64,000 nt of DNA, from NCBI GenBank assembly GCA_963682055.1, contig OY821746.1, forward strand, positions 9,821,992 through 9,885,991, given 5' to 3'. Below the pieces are notes generated by a model, which worked only from the letters and a program-made list of their open reading frames with translations, did not search any database and was not told where the DNA came from. The stretch is from Primula veris (Eukaryota > Streptophyta > Magnoliopsida > Ericales > Primulaceae). The translations under genes were made by a program, and so were the position numbers. Position 1 is the stretch's first letter. The number at the start of each line of letters is the position of its first letter. Positions 48,522 to 61,246 of this stretch are shown here, piece after piece.

Positions 48522-49683
48522 AAACATTTTAGAGTAACATATGAGAGTACATTTTTCTAAATGAGAAATTAGTCAGGTCTCATTATATAATTTATCTTTT
48601 TCCCATGAGCAGAAAGAATCAATAGAACTGTATAAGCCAGATTTAATAAATCTTTCTCACATCCACCATTAGATTCCCTACACCTTTTTATTTTCATTTT
48701 TTGCTTTTCTTTGGCGGGTAAAAAGTAAATTTTTTTTTCTGACAAATACACATTTCCCGCTTTCTATTAAATTAGTAATTTTGCCCACAAGTGAATGGCT
48801 ATAAAGACAAAAGACCCATCAAAAGAAGGGTAAACTATATTATCTGTCCCTTTACTTCTTAAAAGTACTTTATTTAATCTCTTTTTTTTTTATGGAAGCA
48901 GTAGTAGTCCACATATTTCGTTGAAGTTATAGCTTTGGTATTCAAGTTTAGAAACAATATACATACTTGGTCCCTTTTGGGAGTGAAGCAAAGAAAAGTT
49001 TCAAGGGTTACTTACTGGTTGGGGCATTCACCTATATCGGAAACGGTTGTATAGTTTCAATAAATCAAAGTTTCAATAAAAGTGTTTTTGATGTCTAATT
49101 TTTTAACTAGAACACTCATAATTGGATCGTCACACACTAAAAATACGTGTTTCGTCCAACTTTTAGATAGTATTATGAATTTGTTTATTTTAAACTCAAA
49201 AAGTCAATATAAGTTCACCAATCTTTTTAAACCCCACTTAATCCTTCAATATGTTTTGCTCGTAAAATTAAAAACTAATAGTTATAGAATTACTATCTCA
49301 CTTTTCAATTCAATTCAACTCGAACACGACACTGACATTGACAATGTCTCTTCTATTAGTTTCTTTTGTAATAAAGACCTACTTTCTCAAAAGAAAAGGA
49401 TATCAACGTAAACATGTTATTTTTTTCACACTATATTCGAGACCGACCGACCATTTATCATTATTTAAAAATTAAAATACATGTCAACCCACTTATTCAA
49501 AAAATGGGGATAATTAAGTTCTGACTGAAACTATATATATTACCAGTAAGAAGTTTTTATGTAACTTTGGGCCTTTATTTGAAATTAACACAATATTTTG
49601 TTTCCTCTTTTTGTTTTTAGGCTAAGAAAGTGATAGTGCTAAGCAGAGATTAGGAGTATACTTATATACACATATATACATAC

Positions 49684-49728
<45 letters not shown>

Positions 49729-50543
49729 AGGGGCATTGCAATAAATGAAGTGGGTCTTGGAAATGAGTACCCATTTGCTTCAATATTAATGGGTTAGTTG
49801 CAAATATATATATATTGAGCTTTTGTTAGAGAAATAGAAATATTACTACTAGATATTAATATAGAGCTAAGGATAGAGTGAGGATTCACTTGTTTTCAGA
49901 TACAAAATGAATCTTTTTTAAATAACTTAATTAGTGAAGCTACATTGTTTATTTATGCATTTCTCTCTATATAAATACATATAGTTACATGTATGTATTT
50001 ATAGTTATGTGTGATTGCAGCTTCTTCTCAAAAGCTGTAAGGCTTTTTTACATTCTTGTTAGGGTTTTTCCCCTTTTTTTTTTAATAAAAAAGCAGTAGT
50101 AATGTAACCAAGTTTGTATCTTTTTCAGTTTTTTTAGAAAAAAATATGGGTTGTTTGTTAAATGGGGGACTAATAGAGTGCAGGGTTAAGCTTATAAATG
50201 TGATTTGTGCATTTTAAGATGCTTTGTATTAATTTTTAAGTGAAAAGTTAAGTGGGCCTTTTTAATTTGACTTTGTTGATGCTAAATAATTAGAGTAGAA
50301 AGTATATTTGTCACGGGGTTGTGCACTTGTACTGCTCATATACTCTCTGTGTGTGTTCATTTTTTTTTTTTATCTCATTTGCTAAATATAGTTATGTATT
50401 TTTCTGATACAATGTATATTGGTTTATGATATTAGGTTGCACAGTACAAAATTGGATGCTGAGAACTTAGCTGGATTTTTTTTCAGTTCTTGATTCGATT
50501 TAAGCGAAATTTCATTACTTTTGGAAAATATACAACAATTGAA
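48522..50543. other. GHR1 upstream region
   Basis: AT-rich with a compound (TA)n(GA)n microsatellite at 49685-49728. A 109-codon open stretch at 49082-49411 is low complexity. A T-rich acceptor-like TTTTTTTTCAG ends at 50486, so the leader may contain an intron. Confidence 0.5.
49685..49728. repeat. Compound (TA)n(GA)n microsatellite
   Basis: TA repeats pass directly into about 13 GA repeats, ~800 bp upstream of the GHR1 start codon. Confidence 0.9.
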
Positions 50544-53500
50544 ATGGAGCAGATTTACATGAGGCTGTTGCTATTTTGCCATTTACTTGTCTATGCTACA
50601 AGTCAGCTACCTTCACAGGACATATTAGCACTACTTGAGTTTAAAAAGGGGATTAAACACGACCCCACAGGCTACGTTTTAAGCTCATGGAACGAAGAAT
50701 CTATAGATTTTAATGGTTGCCCTTCTTCTTGGAATGGCATTATGTGTAATGGTGCCCATGTTGCCGGTATTATCCTCGATGACTTGGCATTATCGGGAGA
50801 TGCATCCCAGTTGAGTGTTTTATCGAACCTCACTATGCTCGTTAAGCTTTCGTTGTCAAACAACTCTATTTCAGGACCATTATCGAGCAATATAGGTGAC
50901 TTGAAAAGCCTCGAGTATTTAGATTTATCGGATAACCTGTTCACATCCTTATTGCCTATGGAGATCGGTAAATTGGGAAATTTAAAGAATTTATCTTTAT
51001 CTGGAAATAATTTTTCTGGTTCAGTTGCGGAATCTTCTGTTTCGGGACTTACCTCGATCCAATCTCTGGATTTGAGTCGCAATGCTTTTTCAGGACCATT
51101 GCCAACTGCGTTAAGAAAATTAACAAATTTGGTTTCTTTAAATTTGTCTCATAATGGTTTTACTAAGAGTATTCCAAAAGGTTTTGAGCTATTGGAAAGT
51201 CTACAAGTGCTAGATTTGCACAGAAATATGCTCGATGGTGACCTAGACTCGCAATTTTTATTCCTTACGAGTGCGGTTTATGTTGATTTTAGCGAAAATT
51301 CTATGGTAAATTCTGCTTCACCACAGCACAAATTTCTACATGGTATTTCAGACACTCTTAGATACTTAAATCTTAGTCATAATCAGCTAACAGGATCGAT
51401 TGTTAGTGGGGGAGAGGCGCAATTACTTGCTAGCTTAAAAGTTTTGGATCTGAGTTATAATCAGTTGTCAGGGGAACTACCCGAGTTCAACTTTGTTTAT
51501 GATCTTGAGGTTCTCAAGCTTAGTAACAATAAGTTCTCTGGATTTGTTCCTAATAGCTTACTGAAAGGAGATTCTTTGGTTTTATCTGAATTGGATTTGA
51601 GTGGCAACAACCTTTCAGGTACCATCTCTTTGGAAATATTGTTAATTGTTAGAAATGAATAAAGGGTTGACTAATCTAAAATAATGCTGTATTTGGAATT
51701 TGATACTGTAGAGAAAAGTCGGATTATATCTCAACCACATAATACTGGATTTGGATATAATTGTAATACATGATTGTTATAAATCTGTATTCGCTGTATG
51801 GGTTATAATCGAATCTTCACGCTTATCTTTCTCTTATAGATCTCATTTAAGCTATATCTTGAGGTTCATTTACAAAAAAATAAGAAATTGCATGCTTGTA
51901 TACAAGACCTTGCCCATCATGGAGTACAAATCCATGCTTCAATTCTTTCGTGTTGTGTACAACTTACAGGTTTGGTGGAATTACCTAGTTCCTGAAAATT
52001 TCTTTAAGACGCAACATTGAACTACAACTCTAATCCTACCTCATGAAGCTTTAATCTTGAGAAAAACTTTCTTCGAAAACTTTTTGACGTTTTCTAGCAA
52101 ACATCAGTTATGACACACACGTAATTTACTTTAAGAATACGCAACATTTTTGTTATTAATACTTTCTTCCTCATTATTTTCTTCTGTATACGTGTTGCAG
52201 GGTCTATAAGTATGATTCTATCGACAACTCTACACACACTTAACCTCTCTTCAAATGGTCTTTCTGGTGATCTTCCATTACTAACAGGAAGTGTTGCAGT
52301 TCTTGATTTGTCAAGCAATCAATTAGGGGGAAACCTAACTAGGTTAGCAAAATGGGCAAATATCGAAATCTTAGATCTGAGTCAAAACCGTTTAACTGGT
52401 CCAATCCCCGAAGAAACTTCACAATTTTTGCGGTTAAATTATCTTAACCTCTCCCACAATTCCCTTGATAATATTCTTCCAAAAGTTCTCACTCAGTTTC
52501 CTAAACTCATAGTTCTTGATCTCGGTTTCAATCAGTTCAGTGGACCCCTTCTCTCTCCTCTCGTAGCATCAACAACTTTGCAAGAACTTCACCTCCAAAA
52601 TAACTTATTAGTTGGACAAATCAACTTTGATCCACCTCAAACTTCTTCATACAAAGCCAATCTCATGGTACTCGATCTTTCAAACAATCGATTCGAAGGG
52701 AACTTACCTGATGAAATCGGGTCTTTAAATAAACTTGAAGTTCTTAACGTTGGCGGTAACAACTTATCAGGGTCACTACCAACTTCTTCGATGGAGAATT
52801 TGAGTTCTCTCACTTTATTAGATCTCTCCCAAAATCATTTCACGGGTGATTTGCCAAACAACTTATCAAACAACCTTGCAAGTTTCAATGCTTCTTATAA
52901 TGATCTATCGGGGGTGGTCCCACCAAACCTAAGAAACTTTCCATCATCTTCGTTTTACCCTGGAAACTCAAAACTGAAATTCCCTCAAGGATCATCAGAC
53001 CATGGCACAGGTGGAGGATCTGGAAAAAACCAAACTAGGAAGATAGTTAAGGTTGTCGTGATAGTTGCTTGTGTTCTTGCTATGTTAATCTTCCTAGTTT
53101 TGCTTTTTATATGTTTCCGATATTGTATACGCGTATCTAAAACTAGACCTACTCCACAAAAGGGCAGTCAACGAAGCAGTATCCCCCTTTCAAACCCTCT
53201 AGTAGTTTCAGCAGAGGATATCGCAACTTCGACGAAAAAAGGATCTTCATCAAAAGAGATAATTACTAGCGCCGATGAGAAAATGGCAGGTTTTTCCCCA
53301 TCGTCGAAAAAGAGCCAATTCTCTTTGTCACCAGAATCTAGGGAATCTTACTATACATCTGGTGCAGGGGATGAAAACCTCTCTAGGCTGGATATAAGGT
53401 CATCCCCCGATAGATTGGTTGGTGAGTTACATTTTCTTGATGATTTTTTAATATCTTTAACTCCCGAGGAACTTTCTAGAGCTCCAGCGGAGGTATTGGG

Positions 53501-55116
53501 GAGGAGTAGCCATGGGACTTCGTATAGAGCTACACTTGATAATGGGCTGTTTTTGACTGTGAAGTGGTTGAGAGAAGGTGTTGCTAAACAGAGAAAAGAT
53601 TTTGCTAAAGAGGCTAAAAAATTCGCAAACATAAGGCACCCTAATGTGGTGGGACTTAGAGGGTATTATTGGGGGCCTACCCAACATGAAAAGCTCATTC
53701 TCTCTGATTATATTTCGCCTGGAAGTCTCGCAAGCTTTCTCTATGGTAACTTCATCTTTTATAATGCTTTTTTTCCCTTGAATATGATTCAATCGAGTCA
53801 CAGTAAAGAAAAATGCTATGCATCCTATTTAAATTATTGAGATCCATTCATAGGCCACTCTCACAGAATGTTAAGCTTGCCAACATTATCTATGCACATT
53901 CGTATGAGAAATTACACTGATACGGGATTATAGCAACTTGCCAATGCCAATATTAGGCATTCTCACAGAACAAAGTGGTAAATACATGGCCTCAAAGAAA
54001 CATTCCCTTGCTGTCTTTCTAGTTACTGTTGTCAATTACGACATTAGACGTCTCTTTGTTCTATAAAAATAACACTTTTTTGATGATTGTGTAGCTATCT
54101 ATATAGATACATAAATTCTACATCGGATACTCAATTTAGTCACTACTTGTCACTATTTTTTGGGTAATTTCGTAGTATTGTCTTCGATTGCTCATTGTTT
54201 GTTTATATTTTTAATTATAATTTCCAAAGAGATTAGGCGTAATTTGATGACAATGATGATGTATTAGTTGAATTTTTACTCTATATCTCCCATTCCATCG
54301 CTTGCCATTGGCAAGAATATGAAAAGATTTATCGGGTGAGTGCTTTTTAGTATTAAAATCATTATAGTAAACTGCTTCACAAAACCTGACATTTGAACAT
54401 AGGGATGAAGATATATTTGCTGCTTGCTAGCCAGTTCTCAGTATTATCAGTTGAGATGGTATATGAAAATGTCTTGTCATTTCTTTTCCTTTTTAATAAT
54501 TTCAAGTAAAACCTTTTTGACAGATCGTCCAGGACGAAGGCCAGGCCCACCACTAACATGGGCACAGAGGCTAAAGATAGCTGTGGACGTAGCCCGTGGC
54601 CTAAACTACCTCCACTTCGACCGTGCTGTTCCACATGGCAACCTCAAAGCATCCAACATTCTTCTTGAAGGTTCCGACCTAAACGCCCGCGTGGCGGACT
54701 ACTGTCTCCACCGCCTCATGACCCAGACAGGCACAATACAACAAATCCTAGACGCTGGCGTATTAGGCTATCGTGCACCAGAGCTGACCTCTTCTAGAAA
54801 GCCTCTGCCCTCATTCAAGTCCGATATATACGCATTTGGAGTGATATTACTGGAGCTTTTGACAGGAAAATGTGCCGGAGATGTGGTCTCCGGTGACCAA
54901 GACGGAGGGGGAGTTGATTTGACGGATTGGGTTCGGTTAAGGGCAGCGGAAGGGTGTGGGACCCAGTGTTGTGAAGCCTCATTGGAGACTGTGCTTGCAG
55001 ATCCAGTGGCTGAGAAGGGGATAAAGGCGATGCTTGGTGTGGCTTTGAGGTGTATAAGGTCTGTTTCGGAGAGGCCAGGTATCAAGACAGTATACGAAGA
55101 GCTCTCGTCTATATGA
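50544..55116 (+). CDS. GHR1: LRR receptor-like pseudokinase GHR1
   Basis: Exons 50544-51618, 52201-53745 and 54524-55116 join into 1070 residues; both introns split Gly or Asp codons. A signal peptide (MRLLLFCHLLVYATSQ) leads to an N-terminal LRR cap (SQDILALLEFKKGIKHDPTG), then some 20 leucine-rich repeats, one transmembrane helix near residues 640-665 (KVVVIVACVLAMLIFLVLLF), a Ser-rich juxtamembrane region and a kinase fold from ~780. The glycine loop is irregular (GRSSHGTSYRA). HRD reads HGN (PHGNLKASNILL) and DFG reads DYC (VADYCLHRL), so catalysis should be lost. This matches GHR1, a plasma-membrane pseudokinase needed for ABA/H2O2-triggered SLAC1 activation and stomatal closure. The ATG at 50544 is chosen because upstream codons of the frame start only with TTG; Met at residue 6 is a possible alternative. 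Confidence 0.93.
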
Positions 55117-56332
55117 TGTGTGTGAGTTAGAGGAATTTGCTTGTATTTTTTCTGTTGTAAGTTTTAGATTTTTGTGAAGTTTGGGATTGTGATTTGGCTC
55201 TTTTTCTCTAGTTGTTGTAGTGGAGTTGGATGTGATTTTGAGATGATCCAACCCTTTGTAGTGATTTGTATGATAATTCATCAAATCTTTTGAGGCAAAC
55301 TGATGGTTTGCTCATTTATTGCTATGGCTTGCAGTGAGGTGAATTTTCTAATTGGTCTATTTTTATTTCTTAAGAAACATGTTTTGAGTGCAAGTAGAAG
55401 TCAAGAAAAATAACAGTAGAAACTAGAAACCTCTACTTATATTTTTCTCTTCTTTATTCTTGTTGGGTTGTAAAATTATCAATTCGAATAAAAGGAGCTA
55501 TGTATTTTTCCATACAGTTTACAATAACATTGAAGAGGATGAATATCCAGAGATTTCCAAAACACAAGTTTCTTAATGGACAGATAATCTGAGAAATATA
55601 CACCCATGATCTTCAAAACAGTTGCATACATTACTTAAACATGAAACCAATTCGTTTTAACTAACCTAATTAAGCCTGAAACTGTGAGATTATACATGTT
55701 CAGGCTAGAACTAAAACTTAATAAATACTAAATGTGATCACTAATACGGCTCATTTAAAATGCTATTTTAGTTTAGATAACCAGACTCATTTTAATCCAC
55801 TTTCCCGAATTCTACCTATAGCAATTCCACACAGAATATTATCTAAACATGAACGTTCACTGTGAGTCACTTAACATGTAAAAATCACATTGATTCAGAT
55901 TATATGATCCAAGAAACATTTCCCAGAGAGCAAAAACGCAACGAGTAACACTCAAGTATTACTGAAAAAATAAAAGGAATATCTATTTCCCAACATCAGA
56001 AAGAATGTTTCTATATTATCTCTTTGGAGAATACACTTAAAACGATAAGATACTTCGCTGCGCCACAAAGTGCCTACTAAACAATGAAATAGCTGGAAAT
56101 GTGCATATATTCAACACTAACAACATGGAAGGTAAACAAAAGGCGAATCCTCTCTTTTGAGGAGAAGACTAGTCAAACTAATAGGGTTGGGTTGGAACAC
56201 TTGTCATGGTTGGGTTTGAACAAAATTTGTAGAAATGCATCTATTTTTCACTAAAAGACCTATTGGTAGGAGAGGAGACCTAAACGATATGGAACAATTT
56301 TAATAAAATTATTAATAAAAAAGGGGCTTTAT
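55117..56332. other. GHR1 3' region and intergenic spacer
   Basis: The first ~200 bp are probably 3' UTR (TTGTAGTGATTTGTATGATA). The rest shows no gene and no paired repeats. Confidence 0.55.
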
Positions 56333-56803
56333 AGGTTTGATACACCAAACTATCTGCTTTTAACGATTTGGGTACCCACCTTTCAAATTTTCCAATTTAG
56401 GTACCACCGTCTAAATAAATCACGGAATCATGTCACGTGACATTTGACAAACATTAATTTGAAAGTCTAATTTGACAATTTTACACAAAAATATGTCATC
56501 CTATAAAAACGTTTTCCCCAATTTCACACATAACAAAAATTTGGATTATATGCTAATTTTTTTTTATCTGTGAAATTGGGAGAAATTTTTTTCTAATATG
56601 ACATTTTTTTGCAAAATTGTCAAATTAGCCTATCAAATTAATGTTTGTCAAATGTTACGTGACATGATTCCGTGATTTATTTAGACGATGTACCTAAATT
56701 GAAAAGTTATTATAGTATGGTACCCAAATTAAAAAATTTGAAAGGCGGATACCAAAATCGTTAACAACACTATAGTTTGGTATAGTAAATGTATTTTTTC
56801 CCC
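56333..56803. mobile_element. Palindromic Mutator-type MITE, family A copy 3
   Basis: 471 bp, starts GGGGCTTTATAGGTTTGATA and ends TATTTTTTCCCC. Flanks AATAAAAAA and AATAAAAAC agree at 8 of 9 bases, a probable 9-bp target duplication. The arms are inverted copies and match the copies at 35477 and 44023 over shared blocks such as TAAATAAATCACGGAATCAT. Confidence 0.85.
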
Positions 56804-58287
56804 AATAAAAACTAAACAAAACTAAACCAGTCATATTCGGTTTCAATCATAACCCGTTTGATTTGGTTTCATCGGTTTGAAATTTAGCTAAGATATCTTT
56901 AGCTGTATGACAAAACACGGGAAATTTGAGGCTTTATCCATGCACCAATTCAATTTATAGACACCACCACCTAAATCAAGTATCTACTGTAGAAAAAGAC
57001 CAGACTAATCATGCAAGTACTATATACTCCAGAATATGGCATCACTATTAAACTCAAAGGTAGCCTATATATAAAGTATAAGGGGTCGTCAACACAAATT
57101 ACCAAGGTATGTAGTATGCTAAATCTCAACATATGTTACCAAAGCTATTGTCCAGTGAGACCAACTACGTAAATCAAGTAGCCTTAGACAAACTACTTCT
57201 TTTTGTGTGTTGAAAATAACTCCTTTAGTGTCCAGGAATTGCATGGTAATAGCAGAAAAGACAACATTTAGTGTAAAAAAGTGCTGTTACGGCAAGCCTT
57301 TTTGGAAACTAAGCGAGTAAAGAGGAAACAATTCAGGCGCAAATCTTTTCAGTCTACCTATTCATGTAGGAGAAGTGAATTTCAAATTTGTAAATATAAA
57401 GAATAAAGTCAGCAGATAGCAGAATACTTCCACCAAGATCTAGACAAGCATTAACCAAGTTAGCACTGGGTTGCACTAGCAAAAATTGCCATAATCCTAA
57501 AGCACGCGTAAAACTCAAAGGGAATATATACATCATAACCTCAAAAACAAGGTTTAAATAAAAGAAAATTCAAACGGGTGGTTTTATGTTTTAACAGCAT
57601 TTATAGGTATACTCCAAGGTCTAACGACCGACCGAAGTCACCTAACTCTTTGATCCCATCCAAGTACAGAAAATGATTTTCAATGATTCACCAACTCCAA
57701 TATGTTTCTCAATATTCGGAGGCGATAAACCAAAAAGAAGAAAAGTAATTCAATGAAAGACACTAACAGCTAAAATTCTAGTAAAGAACGAATTGAAAAT
57801 TACGGAAATGCTCGTGTAGTTGCTGTTGCTGCTGCGTTTTGTTTTAAGTAATATTTTTCAAAAAATAGCATGCCTTCGCCTTCTAGCTTCTACTCTCATC
57901 CTTGGTTCTGTCAAGGCCAACCATTTCCTGGTCTACAAGTTGGAGTGAAACTTTTTCTTAATATTCTTCTTGTTCTTCTTCCTCTATGCAAAAAAGATAA
58001 GAAAATTTATGTACAGCTATAAATTGATGTTAATAACCCAAAGACCCACAAATTTATCTAATTAGTCATACCTTCTACATCCATCATCTTTCTCTTTCTT
58101 GACCTAACTCTTGTAATCAGTTTCATAGTCTCTATAATTCTTCGGATAATCGTACATATGTCCATCTTCGTAACCATTTATCTCATAATTATGATTCTTG
58201 TTGATCTTATCACCATTTCTATCCCTTTCACTTTCTTGTCTTGTATTCCTTTCACTTTTTCAATCTCCACCTCTTTTTCTTCCACTT
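56804..58287. other. WTF9 3' region and intergenic spacer
   Basis: No gene seen. The right part (~57.9-58.29 kb) is likely 3' UTR of the minus-strand gene. A 60-codon open stretch at 57354-57536 has no domain. Confidence 0.5.
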
Positions 58288-59505
58288 TCAGTGTGCTGTT
58301 TCAGTTTCGTAATCTTCGTAATCTATATCATCCAAATCTAATTTTGGGAGTTCCTCCTCATGCCTTCGTGGACCAAGATCAACTCGCTTATTTCTTAAAA
58401 TCACACGAGATTCGTTCATCAGGCTTATATACTTTTTCCTCACTCGCAATAGAGGATGAGGTTCAATAGCCGATGGATCACAATAAGCTTCTCTCAAAAT
58501 CGCGGTGCAAGTCTTATTCCTCAATGACAGATAAAACATATGAGGATGCCTTTCAAATGCCTTGTGTACTTTTTGAGGCAATCCGAAGCATTTCTTAAGA
58601 AAAAGGAAATTCTTCCTCTCAGCTGCATTCGCAACAAAAAGACTAAGCAACTCGTGTATAACACCTACCACCCGTTTCTCCGCCACGTCATCATCTGTCC
58701 TCAAATTCGAATAGTCCTCATATGGCGATACATATGGAACTCTACCAAACTCCTCCAACCAATCCAAAATCTTTTTCTTTAACCTCAAACCCTTTGATGG
58801 AAAAAGCGGAAAGGAAATTGCTTCCATCGGTTCCCCTCTATAAACTCCTCTCTTAATCCCATTTCTTTGCAAAGCTGAAAAAACCTTACTCCCATTTTCG
58901 ACACTTAATCCTTTCAAACCTTCTTCCATTTCTACAACACTAAAACACCCATTTAAATTCTTTTCAGGGTCATCGATAAATTCATCAGGCACCCCCAAAT
59001 TCCACTGCAAACCCTTTATAATCTTCATCGGTACCCTCTTTTCGCCACTCATCAAGATCAACTTCTTAAGCCTGTCTTGAAGATCATCTTTATAAAGTAT
59101 ATAAACCTCTTTCTCCTCTCTATTCAGCTCGGCTGCTCTATCGGTCAGCCGGAACCAAGGATGGTCGTGTTGAGGACCCACAAACTCCTCAAAAAAAGAG
59201 GGATATAGCCTCAAAAACCTAGCAACTTTGATGGGTATACCTAAGACTTTCCCTTTCTTTGACACGTCGGAGACCGGGATGCAGCCTGAGTTAGCGGCTG
59301 CAATTATATTCTTGAGAGAGATTATTGGTTTGAGCTGGAGGGATTTGTGGATTGGTTCAATTGAGTCAAAGACCGGGTCTTTTTTCCATTTCATGTACAC
59401 GTCAACGTATGTGAAGATCTGGGTGTATATGTATGGAGGTTTATGGGATTTGTGGAGGGAGGGTGAAGAGAGTAGGAGTTTAATGATTGTGGGATTGAAA
59501 GACAT
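58288..59505 (-). CDS. WTF9: PORR-domain organelle RNA-binding protein, WTF9-like
   Basis: Intronless, 405 residues. The first ~30 residues (MSFNPTIIKLLLSSPSLHKS) lack acidic residues and fit an organelle, probably mitochondrial, targeting peptide. The plant organelle RNA recognition (PORR) domain follows from about residue 34 (YVDVYMKWKKDP) through PSFFEEFVGP, PWFRLTDRAAEL, DRLKKLILMS, SFPLFPSKG and LPYVSP-type RVPYVSPYEDYS to KRVVGVIHELLSLFVANAAE. The segment FGLPQKVHKAFERHPHMFYL and NKTCTAILREAY match my memory of WTF9, which is required for splicing of mitochondrial rpl2 and ccmFC group II introns. The C-terminus is acidic (LDLDDIDYEDYETE). Other PORR proteins are the alternative for the symbol; the domain call is firm. 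Confidence 0.88.
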   Translation of the reverse strand: MSFNPTIIKLLLSSPSLHKSHKPPYIYTQIFTYVDVYMKWKKDPVFDSIEPIHKSLQLKPIISLKNIIAAANSGCIPVSDVSKKGKVLGIPIKVARFLRLYPSFFEEFVGPQHDHPWFRLTDRAAELNREEKEVYILYKDDLQDRLKKLILMSGEKRVPMKIIKGLQWNLGVPDEFIDDPEKNLNGCFSVVEMEEGLKGLSVENGSKVFSALQRNGIKRGVYRGEPMEAISFPLFPSKGLRLKKKILDWLEEFGRVPYVSPYEDYSNLRTDDDVAEKRVVGVIHELLSLFVANAAERKNFLFLKKCFGLPQKVHKAFERHPHMFYLSLRNKTCTAILREAYCDPSAIEPHPLLRVRKKYISLMNESRVILRNKRVDLGPRRHEEELPKLDLDDIDYEDYETETAH

Positions 59506-59805
59506 TGATTGGTGATTTGGAATTGTCGAAAGTCTACTTTAGGGTTTTGATTTTTGAGCACAGGCACTTACTGCCGTCACACCCTTTGAATTTTGGATTT
59601 TATGAGATTATTTTGGGTAGCATTAAAAAGGTGAACCCCTCACTATAATTGTCGAATTGTAAAGACGGATTCAAATTAAGTCACCTCAGTATGAGAAATT
59701 ATTTACTCCAGAGGAATCAGGTGCGGGTACAGGGTGGAGGATTGCTGAGTTGTAGGACTGCAAAAACATGGGGTGTTACATAAGATCAATCTTTCTGATT
59801 TAATT

Positions 59806-61246
59806 TGGATAAAAAATGAAATTCACAAGAATAAAAACAGCATAGATAGGGAGAATGGTGGTATGTTACGTATGTATATCTTCATTTTAACTGGATCAAG
59901 CTAATTTGGATCGCTTAAATCAAAATGTACCAAAATTTTATCTTTCCTAAGACACTTTCCTACAGCCAAAATAACAAAGATCGACTAAATATGAACCTAA
60001 AATTGAAAATTCAGTATGAGTCACTTTCTTGCCCCAGAATGACATGATAACAATACAGAAGGCCAATTGTATAAGCCACTACAGAAATTAAGGGTTTTAA
60101 AACTAAAGAAATGGGCAAAAATGTACAAAAACCAGCTAACTTAATCCCTGTTAAAAGTTAATCTCTCTTGTCCCCAGACCATAGTTTGTTTAGTTGCTGC
60201 AGAACTTAAATTCATTCAAAAAGTAACTTTCTTGTACCCAACAATAACTGAAGCAGAAGACTAAAAGAAAGTATTAAGTTAGACGAAAGCTTGTCAATAA
60301 CTTTCTTTCACAAAAACAGAGCTGATAACACGACAATTACCAATTAAGTAGTCACACAAAACCTAAAAAATGGGAGACCAAGAGATCATATGTTGGGACC
60401 AAAACTGAGGTTAGCTTTAACTTAAGATCCTAGACAAGTTATCAAACATTAGCCAAACTAAGAAAAGGTTAACTCATTATCAGTTCCTTCTCTACTAGGA
60501 TAAAAAAAACGAAATTCACAAGAGTAAAAACAGCATAGATAGGGAGAGAGATGGTATGCATATATCCAATAATCCATTTTAACTTGATCATGCTTAATTG
60601 GATCTCTTAAATCAAAATATATCAGAATTCTAGTTTTGTTAAGACACAAAAATAGATAAAGTAGGTGCTTCGTTCAACCAAAATAACAAAGATTGACTAT
60701 ATAGGAACCTAAAATTGAAAATTCAGTATCAATCACTTACTTGCACCAGAAATACATGATAACAATACAAAAGGCCAATTGTATAAGCCAGTACAGAAAT
60801 TAAGGGTTTTAGAACTAAAGTAAAGGGCAAAACTGTACAAAAACCAGCTAAACTAGATCCCTGTTAAAAGTTAACCTTTCTTGTCTCCGGATCAAAATTT
60901 GTTTAATCTCAAAATAATTTGCAAATTGGTACCAAATTCAACCATTTTTCGCCCAAAAAAAAAAACATCTAACCAAAAGAGAAGAGTGGGTTTATTTTCT
61001 GCAGAACTCAAATAAATTCAAAAAAGTAACTTTCTTGCACCCAACAACTGAAGCAGAAGACCAAAAGAAAGGGTTAAGTTAGACCAAAACTTGCCAATAA
61101 CTTTCTTTCACAAAAACAGAGTTGATAACACGACAATTACCAATTAAGTGGTCAATTATACAAAACCCGAAAAAGGGGTGACCAAGAGATCATATGTTGG
61201 GACCAAACTAAACAAAGGTTAACTCACTGTCAGTTCCTTCTCTACA
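59806..61246. repeat. ~0.7-kb direct tandem duplication
   Basis: Copy 1 (~59806-60497) and copy 2 (~60498-61246) start with GGATAAAAAA..GAAATTCACAAGA and share long collinear blocks: AAAAACAGCATAGATAGGGA, ACCTAAAATTGAAAATTCAG, GGCCAATTGTATAAGCC, CACGACAATTACCAATTAAG and CCAAGAGATCATATGTTGGG. Copy 2 has an extra ~100 bp after ~60895 (TTGTTTAATCTCAAAATAAT and on). No coding capacity. Confidence 0.85.

Noticed and set aside
49082..49411. 109-codon frame upstream of GHR1
   Set aside because: Low-complexity Leu/Ile/Asn/Ser composition expected from AT-rich DNA; no domain, promoter or partner exon.
50490..50543. Upstream extension of GHR1
   Set aside because: It begins with TTG and would put residues before the signal peptide; ATG at 50544 is the first Met.
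51751..52020. 89-codon frame in GHR1 intron 1
   Set aside because: It lies between good splice sites and has no domain.
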